Shown here piece by piece: positions 42,642-50,566 of a DNA stretch of 64,000 bases (positions within the stretch are counted from its first letter, which is position 1; each line of letters starts with the position of its first letter). The notes beneath the pieces are model-generated. The model was given only the letters and a program-made list of their open reading frames with translations, made no database searches and had not been told where the DNA came from. Source of the stretch: JARIHD01 sp036392795 (GTDB lineage: Bacteria > Patescibacteriota > Saccharimonadia > Saccharimonadales > UBA4665); NCBI GenBank assembly GCA_036392795.1, contig DASVXH010000017.1:1-64000 (forward strand), in the 5' to 3' direction. A program made the translations under genes and the position numbers.

Positions 42642-43490
42642 CTATCGCTTTTGAAGATAAGACAGGCGCTCAAACTGCTGACGGGTCAATTCTCCCGTTT
42701 CCACAGCCTCTTGCACCAAGCTAAATTTTTGTTTAAAGGCCGGCGTCAGATATCTGCTATTCAGCTTGACAGGAGGAGCCCCGATGATTCTCAATGCCCC
42801 TGGCAAGAACATCTGTCGTTCGTGCAACTGCATATAAATTGTACTTTGTATGCGAGACTTTAACGTTGGCTTCTCTTCAAAAACAGCCTGTACGCCGCTG
42901 GTCACATGCTGCGCATCAGCCCAGCGGCCCGCGCAGTACATAGCAACAATTCCAATTGCCATACCGGCGTGAGCAGACAGTTCAGCAACCCGGGTACGGG
43001 CAAACGACTCGCCTTCAAGGCGCAGTGACAGAAGATTGGCGGCCAAGTAATCCAAAGGAGTGCCGTTTCCTTCTGACAGAGTATTGAAAACGGGAACGTT
43101 GGCAAGCTTGGCTTCCAAATACCGGGGGTACTTTGTCGCAATAGTAAGTAAGCCGTTATCCGGCGCCAGACCGTCATCCAAAAGCGCCGTACCAAGAGCC
43201 TGAACCATACCCGACTTGAGGTCGGGATATCGCCTTACAGTGCCGCCTTCCATATCACACTGCAAGGCGACGTTTGAACGGGCGGCCCAAAATTCGCTCG
43301 ACTTGACCATCTGATCCTTTAGGTAGGTGGGGAGCTGCTCTAGGGGTTGCTGGGTTACGGGGTTAACAAATTTAACCACGCCTTTGTCAAAATCCAGCCA
43401 TTCACTGGCGCGAAGCATCTCAAGGGCGGGCACGCCTTGCTCTGGCAAAGATTGCTCTTCAGCGGCGTGTTTGGGATTATTTAAAGACAT
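42642..43490 (-). CDS. Hypothetical protein, 282 aa
   Basis: I do not recognise this protein. It is helical and soluble in appearance, with Ala/Leu-rich stretches (RTRVAELSAHAGMAIGIVAMYCAG) that may be one amphipathic or weak membrane helix. The start at 43490 is the first ATG. It abuts pth (one base between stops) and lies downstream of the terminator of the candidate RNA gene, so it needs its own promoter in the A/T-rich 43491-43524 stretch. Confidence 0.6.
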   Translation of the reverse strand: MSLNNPKHAAEEQSLPEQGVPALEMLRASEWLDFDKGVVKFVNPVTQQPLEQLPTYLKDQMVKSSEFWAARSNVALQCDMEGGTVRRYPDLKSGMVQALGTALLDDGLAPDNGLLTIATKYPRYLEAKLANVPVFNTLSEGNGTPLDYLAANLLSLRLEGESFARTRVAELSAHAGMAIGIVAMYCAGRWADAQHVTSGVQAVFEEKPTLKSRIQSTIYMQLHERQMFLPGALRIIGAPPVKLNSRYLTPAFKQKFSLVQEAVETGELTRQQFERLSYLQKR

Positions 43491-43524
43491 AGACTATTTA
43501 CCATTATAAGATAGGTTACCATTA

Positions 43525-43573
43525 AAAAATAGGCCGACAAGAGGGGGTGGGCACCGCTTGTCGGCCTATTTTT
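43525..43573. terminator. Very strong bidirectional terminator of the candidate ncRNA
   Basis: A perfect 17-bp stem: AAAAATAGGCCGACAAG (43525-43541) with CTTGTCGGCCTATTTTT (43557-43573), 15-base loop. On the minus strand it ends in a T run and closes the candidate RNA gene. Confidence 0.92.
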
Positions 43574-43936
43574 GGAGACATATCGATCGAAACCGACATC
43601 TCTCCAATTGAATCCCGAAAGATTCTACCCTTTAAGCCCACCCAGCGAAGCGTCATGCACTAAACTCCAAAAGTGATGCGCCGGTCCAATGGACCATCTT
43701 TATCGGACTCGCTCTTTGTAGGACCACCGAGGATCCTATTATGTCCAACAAGGGACATAACGGGATGCTTAAAGGGGTTAGTATGTTTTAGAACGCGTAT
43801 CTGTCTCTTTATAAGACAAGCGCTAAAAGGATTAGTGGAGGGTAACAACTTTTCCAAATGGCACGCTCTAAAACAATCTAACAGTTGTTAGAATGGGGGA
43901 TATAAGGTGCGTAAAACGCCTCTCGGACGCTTACAG
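43525..43936 (-). ncRNA. Candidate structured non-coding RNA, about 410 nt
   Basis: A consensus promoter (43943-43971) and a 17-bp terminator bracket about 410 bases with no credible ORF. At least six local hairpins are visible in plus coordinates: 43574-43605 (ggaga/tctcc with further pairing), 43610-43625, 43683-43695 (GGTCC/GGACC), 43719-43738 (TAGGA/TCCTA), 43740-43759 (TATGTCC/GGACATA), 43802-43818 and 43878-43891. The length suits a housekeeping RNA, but I could not find the conserved core motifs of RNase P RNA, tmRNA or SRP RNA. It lies between dprA and an unknown gene. Identity is open. Confidence 0.6.
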
Positions 43937-43942
43937 GTTGTA

Positions 43943-43971
43943 ATTCTAGCAAATATGTGTCGTCGTGTCAA
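43943..43971 (-). promoter_or_regulatory. Consensus promoter of the candidate ncRNA
   Basis: On the minus strand, TTGACA (43971-43966), exactly 17 bases, TAGAAT (43948-43943). It is among the best sigma-70 matches in the window and faces no protein gene. Confidence 0.8.
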
Positions 43972-44071
43972 TACTTTTTCATGTATTTGACTAAAATTCC
44001 ATTAACTTAGAAAAATATTTAAACACAAGCGACTTGCTTTTTTAGGGGAACTTGGATCACAATTTCGCCTC

Positions 44072-44947
44072 ATGAATAAAGGTACACTAGCAACTATACA
44101 AAGTAAAGCTGTAGATATTCCCAACGTTTTGCAGCAAATACCAGATCCGCCAGAGCGGCTTTTTCTAAAAAACAGCGGCAATAACTGGCTGGAATGTCTA
44201 TTGGCACCGATGGTCGCTATTGTTGGTAGTAGAAAGTTTTCGGCCTACGGGCGGCAGGTAACCGAGCGCCTGGCCACCGAACTAGCCAAAGCAGGTATAG
44301 TAATCGTAAGCGGGCTTGCCATGGGAATTGACAGCATTGCCCATAAGGCAGCCTTGGAGGTGGGAGGACGAACCGTCGCAGTGCTGGCAGGCGGGCTCGA
44401 CAATATCTATCCTGCGATCAACCAACAGTTGGCAGGGCGCATAGTACAGCAGGGCGGGGCACTACTTTCCGAATATGAGGATGGCATGCCGGCATTGCCA
44501 TACCAGTTCATTGCCCGTAATCGGCTTATTTCAGGGCTCTCTAGAGCGGTAATCGTCAGTGAAGCGGCAGTAAAAAGCGGATCACTGCACACCGCCAATT
44601 TTGCCCTGGAACAAGGCAGGGAAGTATTGGCTGTTCCGGGAAACATTACGAGCAGTGGATCAGGTGGAACCAATAGTCTCATCAAAATAGGCGCCACACC
44701 AATCACTGACATCCGAGACGTCTTTGACGTACTAGGTATTCGCAAACCCGAGCAAAAGGTCGTTACTCGGGGTAGCACTCCCCAGGAGCAAAAGATACTA
44801 GACTTGTTACGGAGCGGCCAGAGCGACGGAACCATGCTATTATCGGCCAGCGGGTTACAAATTTCGCAGTACAATCAGACTATAACTATGCTCGAAATCA
44901 CGGGTAAAATTCGCGCACTTGGTAATAATCAATGGGGAATAACCTAG
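44072..44947 (+). CDS. dprA: DNA-processing protein DprA
   Basis: The 291-aa Rossmann-like protein binds incoming single-stranded DNA and loads RecA during transformation. Motifs: MVAIVGSRKFSAYGR, GIVIVSGLAMGIDSIAHKAAL, VAVLAGGLDNIYP, FIARNRLISGLS and GSLHTANFALEQGREVLAVPG. A C-terminal winged-helix-like region follows. The N-terminal SAM-like domain of longer DprA proteins is absent. Its presence fits the natural competence reported for Saccharibacteria. Confidence 0.95.
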   Translation: MNKGTLATIQSKAVDIPNVLQQIPDPPERLFLKNSGNNWLECLLAPMVAIVGSRKFSAYGRQVTERLATELAKAGIVIVSGLAMGIDSIAHKAALEVGGRTVAVLAGGLDNIYPAINQQLAGRIVQQGGALLSEYEDGMPALPYQFIARNRLISGLSRAVIVSEAAVKSGSLHTANFALEQGREVLAVPGNITSSGSGGTNSLIKIGATPITDIRDVFDVLGIRKPEQKVVTRGSTPQEQKILDLLRSGQSDGTMLLSASGLQISQYNQTITMLEITGKIRALGNNQWGIT

Positions 44948-44987
44948 TATTCAACGCCACCCCAGGACAGTTAATTCCGAGGCTTCA

Positions 44988-45542
44988 TCACGCCGACCGT
45001 TTTCGTAAATAAGGAGTAACCGCCTCAGCCATATCTCTATGTGCCTTAACAAGAACATCTTTAGACGTATGAGGTCGAAGAGTATAGATCTTGTCACTCT
45101 TTTCAACTTGAGGCGCCTTCACACATTTAACAAAACGCATACTGCCCGCCAGCACCACAAAGGATTCTAGCCCACTCTTACGCCACTGCATGTTGGTTTT
45201 ATTTTTATTTAAGTAGTCATACTCGGCCGTTAAAAGCTCTTCGCCCGTATCGGAACGATGTCGGCAATATCCGACAGGAAAATCATGCATAAAAATATGA
45301 ACAGGTAGCCGAACGTTGGGAGGAGTTGCCCATGCAAAGCGAGCAAACGGACCGCCGATACATTTCGCCGCCATTTCCGCTTCGGATTCGTCGCCCACAT
45401 TACAGGAACGAAAATTCATGCTAATTGTCAGTCCGTCCGGATGGTTCATAGCAACTTGGCCCGCAAGAGTAAGGATATTTCTCCAAGGTTCACCGCCATT
45501 CTGTAGGCCAGAGTACATATATTCAATCGACTGCGAAATCAT
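44988..45542 (-). CDS. Hypothetical protein, 184 aa
   Basis: I do not recognise this protein. It is soluble, with scattered Cys and His residues (FRSCNVGDESEAEMAAKC, HDFPVGYCRHR) that could bind a metal, and a basic C-terminus (YLRKRSA). It lies between dprA (convergent) and topA (divergent) with a 180-base shared upstream region. No membrane segment is present. Confidence 0.55.
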   Translation of the reverse strand: MISQSIEYMYSGLQNGGEPWRNILTLAGQVAMNHPDGLTISMNFRSCNVGDESEAEMAAKCIGGPFARFAWATPPNVRLPVHIFMHDFPVGYCRHRSDTGEELLTAEYDYLNKNKTNMQWRKSGLESFVVLAGSMRFVKCVKAPQVEKSDKIYTLRPHTSKDVLVKAHRDMAEAVTPYLRKRSA

Positions 45543-45721
45543 ATCTTTCTTTCTATCCCTTATCTAAAAATGCCAGGTGAATCGAGGAGTTTATGTAATC
45601 TTTTTAACACTTAGCTATGCCTTCCGTCAATTTTAACAATTTCAAAAATTCTCTTGCATTTATGGCGGAGGGTTGCGTATAGTGTGCGCTTGCGTGTAAG
45701 CTAAAGTATACGAAAGTAAGC

Positions 45722-48013
45722 ATGAGCAAAAATTTAGTCATCGTAGAGAGCCCGGCCAAGGCCAAAACCATCGAAAAATATCTGGGCAAAGATTATACGG
45801 TCAAAAGCAGTTTTGGCCATATTCGTGATCTACCCAAAAAAGGTCTTAATATAGATATCGAAAATGACTTTGCTCCTTCTTATGAAATCAATCCCGAAAA
45901 AAAGAAGGTCGTTGCCGAACTGCGCAAAGCCGCAAAAGACGCCGTCGACGTCTGGCTGGCGAGCGATGAAGACCGCGAAGGAGAGGCGATCGCCTGGCAC
46001 TTAACACAGGCCCTCAAACTAGATCCAGCAAAAACCAAACGCATCGTTTTTCATGAAATCACCAAATCCGCCATCGAAAACGCCATCAAAACGCCACGTA
46101 CGGTCGACCTTAAACTGGTAGACGCACAGCAGGCCCGCCGCGTCTTGGACCGCCTGGTAGGCTACGAACTATCACCAGTACTCTGGAAAAAGGTCCGCAC
46201 CGGCCTCAGTGCTGGCCGCGTCCAATCCGTTGCCGTACGCCTTATCGTTGAGCGCGAGCGAGACATTCGCAAATTCCAGCCCGAAAGCAGCTTTAAGGTT
46301 GTTGCAGTGTTTATAGTTGATAATCAGGAGCTGAAAGCCGAACTGGCCAACAAACTGCCAACAAAAGAGGACGCCCGCACATTCCTGCAAGCAGCTATCG
46401 ACGCGATCTTTACTGTCGAGGATATTGCGACAAAACCGGGCAGCCGCAATCCTGGCGCACCGTTTACTACAAGTACGCTACAGCAAGAGGCGGCTCGTCG
46501 CCTTGGCTATGGCGTTAAGCAGACCATGACCCTGGCGCAGCGCCTGTACGAAAATGGCCACATAACTTATATGCGTACCGACAGCACCTTACTGTCCGGA
46601 TTTGCCATCAAAGCAGCCGAAGAATATGTCAAAAAAGAGTTTGGCGACAATTATCATCAATTTCGACAATTCAAAACGAAGAACGAAAGCGCTCAGGAAG
46701 CACACGAAGCCATCCGCCCGACAGATTTCAATAAAACAGTAGCCGGTGACGATACCCATCAGCAAAAGCTCTACGACCTCATCTGGCAGCGCGCGCTTGC
46801 AAGTCAGATGGCGCCGGCCGAAACAGAAAAGACCGAAATTACCATTGGACTATCGAATCGCAGCGAAAAACTTCTGGGCAAGGGCGAAGTCCTTAAATTT
46901 GACGGTTTTATGAAAGTATACGGCGGCATCAAAGACGACACGATACTGCCAGCCGTCAACGAGGGTCAAAAACTCCACCTAGGCAGTATGACCGCCACCG
47001 AAACCTTTACTCGACCGCCAGCCCGTTATTCCGAAGCCGCATTAGTCAAAAAGCTCGAAGAGCTGGGCATTGGTCGCCCAAGCACCTACGCGCCAACCAT
47101 CTCTACCATTCAGGCCCGTGAATACGTTGAAAAAGCCGACCTAGAGGGCAAGGAACGCACTGTACAGAACCTTACGCTTGAAAAAGGCACTATCGCCGAA
47201 GCTGAAACAAAAGAAATCACCGGTGCCGACAGGGCCAAATTATTACCAACGCCGCTCGCCGAAGTCACTACCGACTTTTTGGTTAAATATTTCCCCAGTA
47301 TCGTAGACTACGACTTTACAGCCACTGTCGAAGGTCAGTTCGACCTGGTTGCCGAAGGCAAAGAAACCTGGCACAAAATGATTGCCGATTTTTATAAAGA
47401 ATTTCATCCATTAATCGCCGATGTCGCCGACATCTCCCGCAGCGAAGTCTCTCAGGCCAAAGAATTAGGCATCGACCCCAAAACCAAAAAACCGATTTTG
47501 GCACGATTTGGCCGATATGGCCCTATGCTACAACGCGGCGCAACCGAAGATGAAGAAAAGCCGACCTTTGCGCCCTTGCCAGCAGGCACCACACTTGAAT
47601 CGGTTACTCTAGAACAAGCGCTGACCATGTTTGAGCTGCCACGACTCGTAGGCACTACGGAAGATGGCCAAGAAATAAAAGCAAATATTGGCCGCTTTGG
47701 GCCGTACGTACAAATAGACAAGACCTTTGTGTCCATCAAGCCTCTTGACCCCTTCAGCATCACCGAGGCCGAAGCTCGTAATCTCTACAAAGCCAAGCTC
47801 GAAAAAGACGCAAATAAATATATCCAGGAATTCGACAGCGGAATCAAAGTAGTTAACGGTCCATACGGCCCCTACATTACCGACGGAAAAAAGAACGCCA
47901 AAATCCCCAAAGACCTGGAACCCGCCAAGCTCACCGAAGAAGAGTGTAAAAAACTCCTTGACGAAGCTCCAGCCAAAAAGAAATTTGTCCGTCGGCGCAA
48001 AAAAACTGCTTAA
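45722..48013 (+). CDS. topA: DNA topoisomerase I
   Basis: The 763-aa type IA topoisomerase relaxes negative supercoils. The Toprim domain opens with LVIVESPAKAKTIEKYLG and has DEDREGEAIAWH; the catalytic Tyr is in GHITYMRTDS; GIGRPSTYAPT follows. The C-terminus has RFGRYGP, RFGPYV and GPYGPYI repeats typical of Topo_C_rpt modules and ends with a Lys/Arg tail (KKKFVRRRKKTA). No Cys4 zinc ribbons are present, unlike E. coli TopA. A TATACG box lies nine bases before the ATG. Confidence 0.97.
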   Translation: MSKNLVIVESPAKAKTIEKYLGKDYTVKSSFGHIRDLPKKGLNIDIENDFAPSYEINPEKKKVVAELRKAAKDAVDVWLASDEDREGEAIAWHLTQALKLDPAKTKRIVFHEITKSAIENAIKTPRTVDLKLVDAQQARRVLDRLVGYELSPVLWKKVRTGLSAGRVQSVAVRLIVERERDIRKFQPESSFKVVAVFIVDNQELKAELANKLPTKEDARTFLQAAIDAIFTVEDIATKPGSRNPGAPFTTSTLQQEAARRLGYGVKQTMTLAQRLYENGHITYMRTDSTLLSGFAIKAAEEYVKKEFGDNYHQFRQFKTKNESAQEAHEAIRPTDFNKTVAGDDTHQQKLYDLIWQRALASQMAPAETEKTEITIGLSNRSEKLLGKGEVLKFDGFMKVYGGIKDDTILPAVNEGQKLHLGSMTATETFTRPPARYSEAALVKKLEELGIGRPSTYAPTISTIQAREYVEKADLEGKERTVQNLTLEKGTIAEAETKEITGADRAKLLPTPLAEVTTDFLVKYFPSIVDYDFTATVEGQFDLVAEGKETWHKMIADFYKEFHPLIADVADISRSEVSQAKELGIDPKTKKPILARFGRYGPMLQRGATEDEEKPTFAPLPAGTTLESVTLEQALTMFELPRLVGTTEDGQEIKANIGRFGPYVQIDKTFVSIKPLDPFSITEAEARNLYKAKLEKDANKYIQEFDSGIKVVNGPYGPYITDGKKNAKIPKDLEPAKLTEEECKKLLDEAPAKKKFVRRRKKTA

Positions 48014-48030
48014 GCAGTCAAAAATCACAT

Positions 48031-48059
48031 GATATTTCATAAACAAAAAATGAAATATC
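48031..48059 (+). terminator. Hairpin terminator after topA
   Basis: GATATTTCAT (48031-48040) pairs perfectly with ATGAAATATC (48050-48059); an A/T-rich stretch with a short T run follows. Confidence 0.65.
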
Positions 48060-48174
48060 AAAACTTTTCCACAATTTTGTATCTTGAGCAATATATTTTG
48101 TGGTGATATTTAACAACACAAATGCCAGTGTCGTGTCCATTTCGTGATACAATAAACATTATAGAGACAAGCTA

Positions 48175-48203
48175 TTGACTTTTACATTCTTAAGTTTTAT
48201 AAT
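48175..48203 (+). promoter_or_regulatory. Consensus promoter of the sigma4-HARE gene
   Basis: TTGACT (48175-48180), 17-base spacer, perfect TATAAT (48198-48203). The transcript would have a leader of about 35 bases with an AGGGA ribosome-binding site, so this gene is not leaderless. Confidence 0.8.
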
Positions 48204-48244
48204 TATGTGAAACGTCGAATAATTAACAGATAGGGAACACGTTC

Positions 48245-49300
48245 ATGGCAGAAAGCCAATCTACCAAATCAGTGCTCAATACCGAACAATACGTCCAGGA
48301 CATATTAAGCAGCATCGAAAGGGAGCGCGAGCGCGAAATCATCGCCCGCCGCTTTGGCTTGTTCGATCGCAAAGAAACCCTGGAGCAAATTGGGGAACTT
48401 CTAGGCATTACTCGTGAACGCGTCCGTCAGCTGGAAAAATCCGTTGTCGCTCGCCTGAAAGCTTCGGCAGAACAAGGCGACCTGTTGCATATTATGGAAG
48501 TCGAATCTATGCTCATTGCCACCCTCGAACAGCAGGGCAACGCAGCACGCGTAAGCACTCTCTCTCAGGCTATTACTGGGGAAAACTCTCGTACCGACCA
48601 GTCTCGTGTCGCCTTTTTGGCGTCATTGTGTCCCAAACTGGTCACCCTGGAAGACAACGACCACTACCACTACGCGGTAGGCCTTAACGGCGTACGCGAC
48701 GAAAAAGCCATGAAAGCCGCCATCGCCAAAATCGTTGAAGTCATCAAAAAGTTAGGTGAACCAGGCGACATCGCAACCATTGCTAAAAATGCAGGTCTAA
48801 CCAGCACCGATGAAGCAGAAGCACTCGCCAGCATCTCCAAAGATCTAGCCACTCTCAACAATCGCTGGGGCCTCGTAAAGTGGCCAATGGTCAACCCAAA
48901 AAACATCCGTGACAAAATCTACGTTATTCTGAAAGACCACGGCAAGCACATGCATTTCAACGAAATCGCCGAAGCCATAAAAGCCTCTGAATTTAAGCGC
49001 AAGGATGTTACTACTCAGGCCATCCACAACGAACTCATCAAAGACAAACGATTTGTTTTGATTGGCCGCGGCATTTACGCCCTTAAGGAGTGGGGCTACG
49101 CCAAGGGCACTGTTGCCGACATTATTTCCGAGGTGTTGCGTGATGCGGGTGAACCCTTGCACCGCGATGAAATCGTCAAGCGTGTACTAAAAAGCCGTTT
49201 CGTCAAAGAAACGACCATCCTCTTGAATCTACAAGGCAAAACTCAGTTCAAGCGCGTTGCTAAAGCAACCTACACACTCGAAGAGCAGGGCGCTGCTTAA
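48245..49300 (+). CDS. Sigma-70 region 4 fused to HARE-HTH/RpoE(delta)-like domains
   Basis: Residues 1-80 are a clear sigma-70 region 4: REREIIARRFGLFDRKETLE and GITRERVRQLEKS, which binds the -35 element. No region 2 or 3 (the -10-binding and melting domains) is present. Residues about 210-345 contain two winged-helix HARE-HTH-like units (MHFNEIAEAIKASEF..QAIHNELIKDKRFVLIGRGIYAL and LHRDEIVKRVLKSRFV), related to the RNA polymerase delta subunit. It is therefore probably an RNA-polymerase-binding regulator rather than a full sigma factor. It has a strong promoter and faces two convergent genes of unknown function. Confidence 0.85.
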   Translation: MAESQSTKSVLNTEQYVQDILSSIEREREREIIARRFGLFDRKETLEQIGELLGITRERVRQLEKSVVARLKASAEQGDLLHIMEVESMLIATLEQQGNAARVSTLSQAITGENSRTDQSRVAFLASLCPKLVTLEDNDHYHYAVGLNGVRDEKAMKAAIAKIVEVIKKLGEPGDIATIAKNAGLTSTDEAEALASISKDLATLNNRWGLVKWPMVNPKNIRDKIYVILKDHGKHMHFNEIAEAIKASEFKRKDVTTQAIHNELIKDKRFVLIGRGIYALKEWGYAKGTVADIISEVLRDAGEPLHRDEIVKRVLKSRFVKETTILLNLQGKTQFKRVAKATYTLEEQGAA

Positions 49301-49306
49301 TTCCGA

Positions 49307-50566
49307 TCAGTCCTTAGAACCCTTCTTTCCATGGTGGCGACCACCGCTTAAGGAGCTAAAGTTTACTGTTGAACTACGGGCTGGCAAGCCTCCCCGAAAA
49401 AAAGAAAAATCACGAATAATCCGACCGCTTTGCTGAGTAACATTAGCTTGTTTTAATACCTTCAAATACTCTGGACGTACGGGATCTACCTCTATATGTG
49501 GGTGCGCCGTTAAGGTCATCAAAAATATCTGTCTCAACTCGTCGACAAACTCATTAGCCTGAACACATTCAAGGCAGTGTGCTACAGCTACGGACGAAAA
49601 TCCTTCGGCAATCAATTCTTCGGCCGCGCGATTCGCCCTGGTCTTCATGGATTCAATCTGCTCAAAAAACGCAGCATATTCACCGGATTTATGTACCGTA
49701 GAACCTACAAATGTATCTGTTCTTCCTAAGCGCATAAATCCGTACTGGGCCAACAATGATTCGATAAAAACGACACTCACTCCTTCACGACCACGGAGGC
49801 CAATCGCCGTCAGCAGAGAAGCATGGTCATAAAAACGCGGCTTGGCCTGGCGTAGTTCCGTCAAGGCTTTCTGTGTGGCCGTTAGCCACCCCTTTTTCGG
49901 AGTATATCCCTTATGAACGAATCGGTAGTGATTGGTCATGGTGGCCTCAACCGCTGTATGAGCCGTCAAAAACTGTTTAACCGTCAAATTATCAAAAGCA
50001 TCCAGAGGCGGCTCACCAGCCCGGGCTCTAAGGCGATTCAGCCTATTGTCAAAATCTTTTTTAGGAAAAAGTACGTTTGGCATATAATCCTGCGCCAACT
50101 CCAGGAGCGTCTCCTGAACCATAGCCAGTAGTTTCGCAGTATTATCCCTTTGCGGGCCGGGCTCGCCCAAAAGAACGAGCGCACCCTCGGAAGTCTGGAC
50201 GACGCGGGGCTCCGCTAGTAAATCTTTGTTTGCAGCCGCTTTTTGCTCGGCCGTTAACTGCCCGGAAGGGTAGGTAGACTGACGAATATTCGTGATCCGC
50301 ATCACCCAAACGTGAGGGTGGGCCTGCAAATATCTATCCACCATCTCGCTCGCAGGAACAAGTGAGTCGGACTCGTTCGGGTTCGACTCCGCAATCGTCG
50401 TAGCGTCTGTGGTGCCGACAAGTGAACGCTCTCCCACTCGTTGCACCGTCGAAAAATCATCCAGCACCGTATCTGGCGCCACATACTCGAAACCATTCTC
50501 ACCCAAAAAAAGAAAACCCTTCGCATTGGGTACGGCGGCAGGTTCTACCTCCTGGCCTCTTCTCAT
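49307..50566 (-). CDS. Hypothetical protein with winged-helix-like segments, 419 aa
   Basis: I do not recognise the family. The chain is basic, with no membrane segment. Internal stretches such as HASLLTAIGLRGREGVSVV followed by FIESLLAQYGFMRLGRTDTF have the helix-turn-helix and hairpin rhythm of winged-helix domains. The last 25 residues are Gly/Ser/His/Lys-rich (GGRHHGKKGSKD), which could contact nucleic acid. It overlaps its upstream partner gene by four bases, so the two are translationally coupled. It converges on the sigma4-HARE gene. Confidence 0.6.
   Translation of the reverse strand: MRRGQEVEPAAVPNAKGFLFLGENGFEYVAPDTVLDDFSTVQRVGERSLVGTTDATTIAESNPNESDSLVPASEMVDRYLQAHPHVWVMRITNIRQSTYPSGQLTAEQKAAANKDLLAEPRVVQTSEGALVLLGEPGPQRDNTAKLLAMVQETLLELAQDYMPNVLFPKKDFDNRLNRLRARAGEPPLDAFDNLTVKQFLTAHTAVEATMTNHYRFVHKGYTPKKGWLTATQKALTELRQAKPRFYDHASLLTAIGLRGREGVSVVFIESLLAQYGFMRLGRTDTFVGSTVHKSGEYAAFFEQIESMKTRANRAAEELIAEGFSSVAVAHCLECVQANEFVDELRQIFLMTLTAHPHIEVDPVRPEYLKVLKQANVTQQSGRIIRDFSFFRGGLPARSSTVNFSSLSGGRHHGKKGSKD

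Noticed and set aside
43525..43936. RNase P RNA, tmRNA or SRP RNA as identity of the candidate ncRNA
   Set aside because: Length fits RNase P or tmRNA, but none of the universally conserved sequence blocks could be found on either strand by eye. Left as unidentified rather than named.
50380..50396. GGGTTCGACTCC as a tRNA T-arm
   Set aside because: It lies inside a coding frame with no acceptor, anticodon or D arm nearby; a chance match.
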